Of a stretch of 64,000 bases of DNA, positions 1 through 10,489 are shown piece by piece; within the stretch, counting starts at the first letter, position 1; the number at the start of each line of letters is the position of its first letter. Source of the stretch: Rhizophagus irregularis. Lineage: Eukaryota; Glomeromycota; Glomeromycetes; Glomerales; Glomeraceae. The notes under the pieces were generated by a model. The model saw only the letters and a program-made list of their open reading frames with translations. It was not told the DNA's origin and ran no database searches. The stretch is taken from positions 2,976,001 to 3,040,000 of the forward strand of contig NC_089437.1 of NCBI RefSeq assembly GCF_026210795.1, read 5' to 3'. Made by a program: the position numbers and the translations under genes.

Positions 1-1335
1 GCAATTTAAAACAGCAAATCGAACATGATACAGATCAATGACAATGGGGTTAGGTATAGTGGCAAAGGGGTTAGGTGGAGGAAGTTGAGGAGGTGATGGC
101 GGTGGTGGATTCAAAACATTAGGTGGTACCCCATGATAAAGGCATGCCAATTGAATGTTGATAACCCTTTGCCCAGGTTGCAAGTTGAGAATTGGAGTTC
201 CCTGAAGGTCAATGGTTCCAAATTCATACTAAATAAAAGAATATCTCACATTTTATCTGCTTTTAGTAAAAGTTAAATCTGTAAGAAAATAAATTTAACA
301 TACCATTGTGGGATTAAATCCACCAATGTCTTGATTATTTATACAATAATGATAGGCCTATTAAGAATATAAACCAATCAGATAGTACTAAAGAAATTGA
401 GCAAAAATCAAATCTTGTCATTTCTTACTGTCATCACTGAAGGAGTTGTAACTGGTGTGATAGGTTTATCTATAACAATTAAGATTACATCATGAACTCG
501 GTCAGGTTGAAGCCAGTATTGTTCAACTTTTCTTCTAACTCTCTCCATATCTTCTGTATATGCAATCTCTACTACTAAATTAGGCCAGGGTTGAGTCTAA
601 AAATATAATATTATATCAATACTATAAAATCTTAAAAAATTAAAATAGGAAATGAATAAAGTCAATAAGACAATAACTTTACATACACCAGTAGTGTCAG
701 AACCACCTGCATTGACTGGAGGTTTTGATACTGGTCGCCATGATGCATCCGCTTCTTTTCCTGTTTTAGAAGTTTTTGTATCTTTTTGCTAAAGATAATT
801 AGTGATAAATTTAACTAACACTAATAGTATCAAAAGAAACTAACAACACTTACTTGTAGCTCCAAGATAAAACAAATCAGCGTTAGTGCTCATTACACCA
901 CCAGTTGCTAAAGAAATTTGCCGGGATATGGCACCAATACAATTTTTATGAAATATTGAGGGTAATTTAACAACACATACAGTTCCATTATTCCACTCCC
1001 ACCAGCCATGAATATTATATTTATCTGTATGTTTGACATAAGTATCATAAGGTACTTCAGTAGCAATCTTATATGGTAATCTTAATAATAAATAACAGTC
1101 AACAATTAGCTTATAAAAATAACAAAATTGTTGAAGCAAATAATAAATTGACTTACATTGCCTCTTCCCACCTGGCTTCTGGGTAAATTTGACCAGTTTC
1201 CCACCAGTACTTGCGATATTTTTTCAGTTTGTTAGACTCAAAGACATCATCAACATCATCAATATCAATGATATCAGAAGTAAAAGAGATAGCTGCAGTG
1301 TCTTGGATTGATTGAATATTTTGATTAGTTGACAT
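1..1335 (-). CDS. Uma2-like (putative restriction endonuclease fold) protein, 5' part, runs off left edge
   Basis: Six exons are seen: 1335-1158 (ends AT|GTAAGT), 1080-854, 781-687, 596-429, 357-304 and 228 to the window edge. All introns have GT-AG ends and the phases match. The start is the first ATG. The protein has an acidic N-terminus, then WWEWNNGTVCVVKLP and an H-rich segment with a spacing like the Uma2 family start. KEADASWRP follows, in the place of the family's Pro-Asp strand. PNLVVEIAYTED then RRKVEQYWL match the Uma2 core strand and helix (the conserved Glu is present, and the usual Asp of Pro-Asp is Asn). A proline-rich tail follows. Uma2 domains are mostly known from bacteria as PD-(D/E)xK-like nucleases, so function here is inferred from fold motifs only. 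The C-terminus lies outside the window. Confidence 0.72.
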
Positions 1336-3300
1336 ATTTTTCAGAATAGTAAAATTGTTATTTCTGTATAAAGTTATACTACAAGTTTAATATAAAGAGA
1401 AGGTTACTGATTATTAATTATATTAATTATTCTAAAGCTTTCTGTTACACAAAATAGTAATCTACAATCACATGCTAATTTTTCTGATATAACTTTAAGA
1501 AAACAGTAAAATGTATGATGCTATGGAAGTATGTAAAGTCTAAACCTTGAAACAACCATTATCCATTTTGTTTTTCATTTTACATAACTAATCGGCCTTT
1601 TCTTTATATAATACTTTATGAGAAAATATAATAAAACTTTGCTTTGATTTTTTAAACATCATATATAAAATCATAAAAATAAATGATTTTTATTATAGAT
1701 AATAAAAAATAAATACAAAGACTCAAAACTTTATCAGTGATAGAATTATAAAATAAAATAAAATACAAAGATTTAGGACTTTATCTATGGTATATAATTT
1801 GGATAAATATTGTTTACTGAAATTTCTATCCTAAGACTTAACTATAATGTCTGAATTTTCTGCAAGATTGTATGCTTTTTTATTACTTTCTTATTAATAG
1901 CTGAATCCATCTTTTGTGACTTTTTCAACAATCAAATAATATGACTAAAACCTTTTTTACCATATTTTTATACTCACTTCTTCATATGTAATAAACAGAA
2001 GTGGTTTTAACAATTTAAACAATAATTTTTTTTAATACTTTTATATATATTCTATAAAGTATTATTTCTCTACATCTATTATGATTAAAGATAATACTGC
2101 AAATAGGTAATTGTAAAATAATTGTGATATATATGAATTCTTTGCAGTAAAAAAAGACAAAACTACTGAAAAAATTTAAATTTTCTTTTATATGCCAAAA
2201 ATATTTTAAATGCTATAATAATTCATTTAGACTTTATATTAACTCATTTTTTATTTTTTTTAGTAGTTTCAACCCTTTTTATTGCAAAGCGTCCATATGC
2301 AATATTGTAGAATATTGCAAATTTTAAAGACTATATATTCGCAATTTTGCAATTTATAATTATTTGCAATTTGCAATTTTTCCACAATTTCACAAATAAT
2401 TTGCAATTTAACAATTAATTATGAAATTGCAGATTATTTGCAGAATTGCAGATTACTTGCAAAAAAAATAATTTTTTAATAAATGTAATTTTTTAATTTA
2501 ACTAATAAAAAATAAAAAAATTCAGTTTTTTTTATTAATAAAATTTTTTTTAAAAAAGTCAGTTTATTTTTTAAAAAAAACATATCAGCTGATTAATTTA
2601 ATAATTATTAATAATCTAGTAACAGAAAAATTAGACTATCTGATAATTTTTTTTTTATTTTATTGATCTAGAGAACTATTTTCTAATTATGATAATGAAT
2701 TGTATTATGCAATTAAATTTTTTTTTATTTAAAAAAAATTTACCAATTTTTTTTTTGTAAATTTTGACCTAAAATTTAGAAATAAATATAAATGTCTCTA
2801 AAAGTATTTTTTGTTTTTTTATATAAGAACGTTTATTAATATTTTTTTTACATTTTTTGTAAATTTCAGCCCAAAACTTGAAAGAAAGAAAATGGTTTTT
2901 TTTTGTTTTTTTTTATGTAACTTATATAAGAATGTTTATTAACATTCTTTTACTTTTTTTTTATAGATTTTGATCTGAAACTTGAAAGTAAAGATCAGTT
3001 AATTATAAAAATATTATTAATTATTAAAGAGAATATTATATAATAATGTAATTAATAAATAAATTATATATAAATAAATATACAAATAAAAATAATTTTA
3101 AATAATGAATAAAAGATAAAATAAATGAATAAAATTAATAAATAAATATTAAAAAAATATTCTTAAGGATTTCTTAATGGTAAATTTAAAATTCTTAAGA
3201 ATTCTATAGAATTCTTTTGATAAGAAATCCTCACTGATAGGAAAAGTTCTTTAGGAATCCTTACTAATTATAAAATTTTTAAAATTTCTAAGGATCTACA
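1336..3300. other. AT-rich spacer without a recognisable gene
   Basis: Very AT-rich intergenic sequence upstream of the Uma2-like gene. It holds a degenerate TTGCAATT/TTGCAAA tract at about 2280-2470, similar in style to the arrays at 6460-6680 and 13430-13570. Around 3160-3300 there are short repeated AAGGATTCCTTA-like palindromes. Nothing coding is supported. Confidence 0.5.
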
Positions 3301-3309
3301 TTCCAAAAA

Positions 3310-3520
3310 ATTTACTAATAATAATAAAGATAAAAATAATTATGGGAGTAATGATAAAAATTATGAATATAATAATAATGAAAATTATGAGAATAATGAT
3401 AATAAAAACTATAAGAATAATAATAATAATAATAATAAAAATTATGAAAGTAACAATAATGAAGGTGATGATAAAAATTATAAAAATAATAATAATGAAG
3501 GTGATAATGAAAATTACGAT
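3310..3520 (+). repeat. AATAATGATAATGAAAATTA-type low-complexity tract
   Basis: A trinucleotide-like AAT/GAT/GAA/TAT tract. It resumes at 5234-5285 and again at 6692, so elements H and G inserted into one original tract. Read on the plus strand in the GAT AAA AAT frame it encodes an Asn/Asp/Glu/Tyr-rich stretch. Whether it was ever coding is doubtful. Confidence 0.5.
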
Positions 3521-5233
3521 TAAAGCTTTGAACAGTTCAGGCTAAATTGGAGAACTGATCTGAAACTGGCTCAAAATTCAGTTCGGTTCAGTTTAATCTG
3601 ATTTTTATAAAAATATGAAAAATTGAATAGCCATCCATCTAGTGATCATACAAAGTCAAGCTATATATCATTTGATTTATCTCAATAAGACATGTCAAAT
3701 GGTGGTAAGATCATATCTCTAGCATCAATAGATCACACGTTAATCCACACTAAATAATTTATTAATAATTGGAATTAGCAAGCCATCTATCAGTGCTAGA
3801 GACATGATCTTAACACTATTCGACACGTCTTAGTGAGATGAATCTAATGAATATTAATTCATCTATGTATAATCACTGGATGGTGAATAATATCAAGTTT
3901 CACATTTTTTTAAAATTTCCGAACATTAAAAATTAAAAATTCTGATACATGAATTTATTCATCATCTAATAGTCATACAAATATGAATTAGGACTCATTA
4001 GATTCGTCTCAATGAGACGAGTTGAATGGTAGTGAAATCACGTCTTTAGCATCGATAGATAGCTTGCTAATGCCAATTTTTTATAAATCATTTAGTGTGA
4101 ATTAACTTACGATCTATTGATGCTAGAGATATAATCTCACCACCATTCAACTCATCTCATCGAGATGAATCCAATGAGTTCTAATTCATATTTGTATAAC
4201 TATTAAATGACAAATAAATTCATGTATCAGAATTTTTTATTTTTAACACTCAAAAATTTTAAAAAAATGCGAAACTTGACATTATTCGCCATCCAGTGAT
4301 TGTACATGGACGAATTAATATTCATTGGATTCATTTCACTAAGACACGTCAAATGGTGCTAAGATCATATCTCTAACACCGATAAATAGAATCATTTAGC
4401 ATGAGTTAACTTGTGATCTATCGATGCTAAAAACATGATCTTACTACCATTCAACGCGTCTCATCGAGATGAATCTAATGATATATAGCTCGACTTTGTA
4501 CGATCACTAGATAGACAGGACCCCGGATATCTAATATAAAGGTCATAATGGACTTTTGGCCAAAAATACCCCTTTTTACTGAAACTCAAAAAATCGTTTT
4601 TTGTAAATATCTCAGCATCCAGTAATTCAATTTTAATGAACTTTTTTTTATTTTGTAGCCCTCATTTAGCTCTACAATTTAAAAAAATGTTCATCAAAAT
4701 TGGACCACTGGATGCCGAGATATTTACAAAAAACGATTTTTTGAGCCCCTGAAAAATGGGCCAATCTGCCAAAAGTGTGACTTATGACCTGTTTTGGAGA
4801 TATCCGGGGTCCTAGATAGACGGCTATTCAATTTTTTGCATTTTTATAAAAATCAGATTAAACTGAATTGAACTGCCAGTTTTTTGGTTCAGTTTTTATG
4901 GATAAAGCTCCAATCAGTTCAGTTCAGTTCTATTTTTTGGTTCTTTTCTGATTGGTCAGAATCCGTTTTGCGCAATAACTCACCATCCAGTGATCATAAA
5001 AACCCAATTTATAGCTCGTTGAAATCATCTCGTTGAGACGGTTCGAATGGTACCAAAATCATCTTTCTAGCATCGATAAATGGTGAGTTAATTTTGCCAA
5101 TTTTTTAAAAAATAACTCACCATCTATCAATACTAAAAAGATACTGAACTGAACCGTTTGGAGCTTTATTTACAGATTTCAGCTCTAATCTGAACCGTCT
5201 ATAATCCAGACCAAACTGACATGTTCAGTACTT
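3521..5233. mobile_element. Element H: large foldback, Mutator-like non-autonomous element
   Basis: The ends are related inverted repeats: left TAAAGCTTTGAACAG, right CTGACATGTTCAGTACTT. Imperfect 10-bp flanking copies are AAATTACGAT (3511-3520) and AAATTATAAT (5234-5243). The body is a giant inverted repeat. The 3580-3650 segment (TTTAATCTGATTTTTATAAA then GAATAGCC) returns as its reverse complement at 4825-4875. Inner units of roughly 250 bp (CATCTCATCGAGATGAATC-like) are repeated in both orientations. No coding capacity is seen. The right arm is broken by a MITE at 4517-4813. The superfamily is inferred from the long foldback and the 9-10 bp duplication. Confidence 0.6.
4517..4813. mobile_element. 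hAT-like MITE nested in element H
   Basis: Perfect 16-bp terminal inverted repeats AGGACCCCGGATATCT, flanked by an 8-bp target duplication AGATAGAC (4509-4516 and 4814-4821). Nearly the whole 297 bp folds on itself: AAAATCGTTTTTTGTAAATA near 4590 pairs with 4715-4740. No ORF. It interrupts the right arm of the surrounding foldback, whose uninterrupted counterpart is present in the left arm near 3630-3645. An 8-bp duplication suggests the hAT superfamily. Confidence 0.85.
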
Positions 5234-5285
5234 AAATTATAATGATGATGAAAATTATGAAGATAATAATGAAAGTTATGATAAT

Positions 5286-6691
5286 TAAGGATGGGTCCAC
5301 AAATGATTTTCAAATTCCACAATATTGCAGATTTTGGAGTTGAATTGCGGTTAGTAGCCTGCAATTCTGCAATTCTAATGGCTGCCCATAACTGTCAGTT
5401 TCATACATTTATAAAAACGCTGGAACTATGGGTTCTGGCATTTTCTTTTAATTTTTTTTACATAAAAACGCCAGAACTATGGTTCCAGCGTTTTCTTTTA
5501 ATTTTTTTTACATAAAAATGCTGGAACTATAGTTCTGGCATTTTCTTTTAATTTTTTTTTACATAAAAACGTCAGAACTATAGGTTCCAGCATTTTCTTT
5601 TAATTTTTTTTTACATAAAAACATCAGAACTATGGGTTCTGGCATTTTCTTTTGATTTTTTTTACATAAAAATGCTGATACTATGGGTTCCAGTATTTTT
5701 TTTTGATTTTTTTACATAAAAATGCCGGTACTATAGTTCTGGCATTTTCTTTTAATTTTTTTTTACATAAAAATGTCAGAACTATGGTTTTGGCATTTTC
5801 TTTTGATTTTTTTTTGATTTTTTTTTACATAAAAACACCAGAACTATAGTTTTAGCATTTTCTTTTAATTTTTTTTATATACAAATGCTGGAACTATGGT
5901 TCTGGCATTTTTTTGATTTTTTTTTAATTTTTTTTATGTAAAAACACTGGAACAATAGGTTCTGTCATTTTTTTAAATTTTTTTTATATAAAAACGCTAG
6001 AACTATGAGTCTCAACGTTTTTATAAATTTTTTATATAAAAACGCTAGAACTATAAGTTCTAGCATTTTTTTTTTGACTTTTTTTATTAAAAATACCAGA
6101 ATTATTGATTCTGACATTTCAATTTTTATTATTTTTTTTTATATAAAAATGCCAGAACTATTGATTTCAGCATTTTTTTAATTTTATAAAAATGCCAAAA
6201 CTATTATTTCTGGCATTTTTTTTAATTTTTTTTATTAAAATTGCCAAAACTATTAGTTCTGGCATTTTTTTTGCAGTTATAATAAGAGAAAATGCCATTT
6301 CTGGCAGTTTTTCCAATTACCGATCCATTTTTTTCTAAAAAATAAAATGATTTTTCTTTTAAATTTTGTTAATGAAAAATGATTTTTTTTTATGATTAAT
6401 AATAAGAAAAAATATATTTTTTAGTAGTTAAATTAAAAAATTATATTTCATTAAAAAAAAATTAGTTTTTTTGCGGACATTCTGCAAATCCGCAACTATT
6501 CCGCAATTCTGCAAATATTCTGCAATTGAATTGCGGTACTTTAAATATTTGTGGATTTGCAGAATATTTGCAGGATTGCGGATAATTGCAGATTTGCAGA
6601 TCTGCAGATTTTAGATTTAAAAATTTGCAATGTTCCGCAATACCGTAAATCGCAAGTATTCCACAATTACATATTTGCGGCATCATCCTTA
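5286..6691. mobile_element. Element G: hAT-like non-autonomous element carrying a stem-loop array
   Basis: Terminal inverted repeats begin TAAGGATG (left TAAGGATGGGTCCACAAAT, right reverse complement TAAGGATGATGCCGCAAAT, 15 of 19 matching). They are flanked by a perfect 8-bp duplication ATGATAAT (5278-5285 and 6692-6699). Between the ends lie a Gly-less TTGCAGAATTGCGG-type subterminal region on each side (5320-5390 and 6460-6680) and the stem-loop minisatellite. No transposase. Confidence 0.75.
5395..6300. repeat. Stem-loop minisatellite, about 60-bp units
   Basis: About 15 diverged copies of a unit of roughly 55-65 bp. Each is a near-palindrome around CCAGAACTATGGTTCTGG, flanked by AAAAATG on one side and CATTTTCTTTTAATTTTTT on the other. 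Paired arms co-vary between units (for example GCCAGAAC/GTTCTGGC beside GCTGGAAC/GTTCCAGC). The same core builds the array in element E at 13960-14660. Confidence 0.8.
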
Positions 6692-7468
6692 ATGATAATG
6701 AATGCATTATAGACGAAGCATTAAACTAAAATGAATTACCAAATAATAATAGAAACTTTTGGCCATATTTTGAAAATATTACAGCAACATTGCTTTTTTA
6801 TTAAGTTTATAAACATAATATTTCAATAAGAGTTTATAATGAACTTATTGATATATTGCAATATTCTTAATTTTGTATAAATGATATTATAATAAACATT
6901 CAGAGATTTTGAAAATGGAAACAATAATTACCACTTATTTCTATTCAATTATATTATGTTAAAATTTCTATTAAAAAAACACTATCAACAACTTGTAATA
7001 GTAAATCAACTTACTACTTATCTATTTTTAATATTATCTGGTATGTCTTAAATAATCATTTTTTATTTAATAAAATGTACTTTAATTCTGCATTAGGAGT
7101 AAAAGAAAAGTCTGAATTTTGACATAGTGATCTTTAGGGAGAATTATCTCAATTTAGTCAAAAAACTATTGTAATTAAACAAGATATATACTTTAATATT
7201 CAGTTATTTAAATTTTGTAAATTATATATATATACATAATAATTATTAAATCTTTTTTTTATATAGTATTAGTGATTATGTATACTATAATGAAGTTACT
7301 AAAAAAAAAGTTTGGATATATTTTGGTGATAATATTTGAAAATAATATTAAAAAATTAAAAATTTAATATGTTTTTACATTTGATAAACTACCAGAAAGT
7401 TTTTATATTACAATAAAATAACAACAATCTTGTAATAATACATTTTAGTTATTTGATCATAATGAATA
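6692..7468. other. AT-rich spacer, nothing recognised
   Basis: Roughly 780 bp of AT-rich sequence without open frames of note, family motifs or clear repeats. Confidence 0.5.
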
Positions 7469-7472
7469 TTAG

Positions 7473-9009
7473 TGTAAACGGTCGAATATTAAGCGTGAAT
7501 AAATAATATACCAAATAGACAAATGTAAACATTAAGTACTAAGTACAAACGAACTAATCTTGAATCAGCGTGAATGGATAAATGATTAGCCAAAAAGGAT
7601 AAACATTTAGGAAAAGGAATGATCTACATGATGTAATATTTATTAAATGATTAACAAGGAACCAATAGATTAAGTAGGAAGTCGATCAATTGCGGCTTAG
7701 CAACCAGTTTATTGAGTTCAACAATAAGAACAATTAGAAGGAATAATTATAAGCCACAAAAGATAAATTATAAGGAAAACATATAAAATGGAGGGATAGC
7801 GGATTAAAGGAACATGCATAATGAAAATACATAAAAACAATAATATAAAAGATAATATGAAAAGATAATATAAAAGATAATATAAAAGATAATATAAAAA
7901 GATAATATAAAAGATAATATAAAAGATAATATGAAAAGATAATATAAAAGATAATATAAAAGATAATATGAAAGATAATATAAAAGATAACATAAAAGAT
8001 AATATAAAAGATGGTATAAAAGATAATACGAAAAGATATAAGCTACAAAAGATGAAATATAACATATTAAAAATAGAAACATATTGAAAAATAGTATATT
8101 AAAAAGATGGAACATAAAAGATAACATATTAAAATAGAAACATATTAGAAAGATAACATATTAAAAGATAGTATATTAAAAGATAGCATATTAAAAGATA
8201 GTATATTAAAAGATAGCATATTAGAAAAACAACATATAAAAAGAACATAAAAGATAGCATATATTAGAATAGAAAATATAAGAAAGTTCGTATAAATAGA
8301 GAGCGGAATTCAAAGTAATTCCATATTATAGATCTCATCCACAATGTAATTTAGGAAGTTCAGAGAAACTCAATTTAATTATTTTTTTTTTAATAAAGTA
8401 TAATATTAATTAAAGGTAATAGGTTCACCCTAAACTTTAATTAACGTTTGCTTAATTAATTTTAATTGAATAAATTGAAAATTATGAGATGAATTAAATA
8501 TACACTTTTGTAAAGAGAATTATCAAAATTTTAAAGTTGAAATAAATAGAATATTTTGTAGCGAGAGCTATCAAAGTTTGGAATTAAAGGTAAAGTGAAT
8601 AAAAATTGAGGAAGATTTAGAGAAAGTTTATTTATTTTATATCGCTTGATATTTTGTATTACTAATGCAATTTATATTGTGAACCAAGAATGTTGTTGTT
8701 GTATATTGTTGTTATATGTTGTTGTATGTTATTCGTTGATTATGTTATTTGTTAATTATGTCAATGATTATTTGCTTGTTTGTTTGTTTAAATTGTTCAT
8801 TCGTCCGTTTATTCATTTGTTCGACCATGAGAATGCCTATTTAATATGGCAACTCTGTAAATTGATGACAAAGGGAATAGGGGGATCTCATCGGCTTAAA
8901 TTCAGTAAGTGCTTAAATTTAAGATTTTACAGTAATAATTCAGTATAAATAAATGTAAATAAAAATTTAGTATAAATTTGGTTCAAATTGCAACATAAAT
9001 AAAATAACA
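7473..9009. mobile_element. Possible solo LTR (weak)
   Basis: The segment begins TGTAAACGG and ends AATAACA, flanked by TTAG on both sides (7469-7472 and 9010-9013). It contains a strong TATA-like box TATAAATAGAG near 8293 and AATAAA-type signals downstream. A 4-bp flank match can arise by chance and no second LTR or coding region is present, so this is only a candidate. A simple repeat occupies its centre. Confidence 0.25.
7845..8270. repeat. AAAGATAATATA simple repeat
   Basis: About 35 copies of a 10-12 bp unit AAAGATAATAT with variants AAAGATAACAT and AAAGATAGTAT. Long hydrophobic frames on the minus strand are artefacts of this repeat. Confidence 0.85.
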
Positions 9010-9257
9010 TTAGGAAAACTATTCAGTTAATTTTAGCCAGATTTCAGCTATAATTTGGCCAAAATTTTTTATTTAAAATTTAACTGAAATAAACTAATCA
9101 GTAAACTGAACTTTGATTGAAATTCCAAGTCAAATTTTAGGTAATTGGCAGTAAATTGCAGCCAAAATATTGGCTAAAATTCAATCAGCATTAGATCACA
9201 AATTAGCCTAAATTCAACTAGCTGAACTTTGGCTGATTTGGACTATTTTGACTAGTG
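9010..9257. mobile_element. Right-end fragment of a CACTA-like element
   Basis: The segment ends GGACTATTTTGACTAGTG, almost the same as the right end of element C (GGACTATTTCGACTAGTG at 34604-34621). Inside it are many short GGCTGAATTT or GGCCAAAATT motifs, typical of the subterminal region. No matching CACTAGTC left end was found nearby, so it is called a fragment. Confidence 0.5.
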
Positions 9258-9955
9258 ATTTGCAACAGAATATGGTTTAAGAAATAAAAGGTCAATTTTA
9301 GACCTTTTAAAACATAAAAAACATTTGCAGACCTCTCAAGATATTTATTATTTAACAGCTGAAAAAATTTAATGATTATTAAATATAACTGTTAATTTAC
9401 TTTTTAATGATAATAAAAAGACATTTGTAATAACTTGGAAGAGTTTAAATATTTATAACAATAGCAAAAACTTCTCAATTCAGTTTGGCATCATGAAAGC
9501 TTTATAATATTAGACTGTCTTCATTTTAATACTATAATGCTATTTATAATCAATAGATTTTTGTATTTTAATTATATTAAAAATAATAGTTTAACAACAA
9601 TACAAAATAGATATAATATTACCTAAGCTGATTTTACTATAAAAATGATTGTAATATATTGGAAAGTAATAGCAGAAACAATAGTGCTTATATTAAAAAA
9701 TCATATAATACTAATGATTATATTTTATTGCAAAAATATTTGAAAAAAGAAATGAAAATTCTTTCACAAGTAATTCATATTATAAATACAAATGCTTTAT
9801 TATTTTTTTATTATTATACACTAATGAATTATTTTTTAATAGATTTTTGAAAATTTTGTAAATTTGCCAAATTTTCATGCAAGTTTTCATTTACTAAAAA
9901 ATAAAACATATGCAATATTATTAAACTCTACTATTAGTGTAAAAGAAATTGTATA

Positions 9956-10127
9956 CAGTCAAACCTTGATATAGCGAACTCTTGATATAGTGAATTTTTC
10001 AGACAACTATAATAAATTTCCCCTTACTATAATGAATTAACCAATCAAATCTCTTAAAATCTTCACTATAGTCTTATAGCAAAGTTGAGGTTTGGAATCT
10101 AAGGTTCGTTATAATAAGAGTTGACTG
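9956..10127. mobile_element. Tc1/mariner-pogo-like MITE
   Basis: Inverted ends: left CAGTCAAACCTTGATATAGC and right, on the opposite strand, CAGTCAACTCTTATTATAAC. The flanking dinucleotide TA is duplicated (9954-9955 and 10128-10129). 172 bp, no ORF. The CAGT-CAA-CTTGATATAGCGAA style of terminus and the TA target fit the pogo/Tigger group. Confidence 0.75.
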
Positions 10128-10489
10128 TATAAAATTTTTAAAGGTATTGTATTATATACAAATAGAAAAAATATTGAATTAGATTTAAAGCTCTAAATGG
10201 ATTAGGTCAGGTTAAGTAATTATAAATTTGCATCAAAATTACGTAATACAAAATATTATACAAACATCCAAAAAAAGGAAATTTTGCTTTCCAAAAAATT
10301 GAAAAAATTGAATGATACTAATTTTCAAAAAAGAAAATTTTATTGTTGATTATTTAATTCTAATCAAATACTTTAACACATCTTTTTTAAAAAAAATTTT
10401 GTATAAAAAGTTATATGTTTTTTGTTTTTGGCATTTTTTTATAATATTATTATATGAAAAAATGCTGAAAATTCATTAAAAAAAATCAG

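Noticed and set aside
3342-3545. Plus-strand frame of Ile/Met/Lys repeats
   Set aside because: Frame through a low-complexity tract that stops at the element H border.
7718-8127. Hydrophobic minus-strand frames (SFILSFILSF-type)
   Set aside because: Product of the AAAGATAATATA simple repeat, with no start context or splice support.
8646-8948. 100-aa plus-strand frame
   Set aside because: GTTGTT repeats and AT-rich codons, no family motif, and inside the possible LTR.
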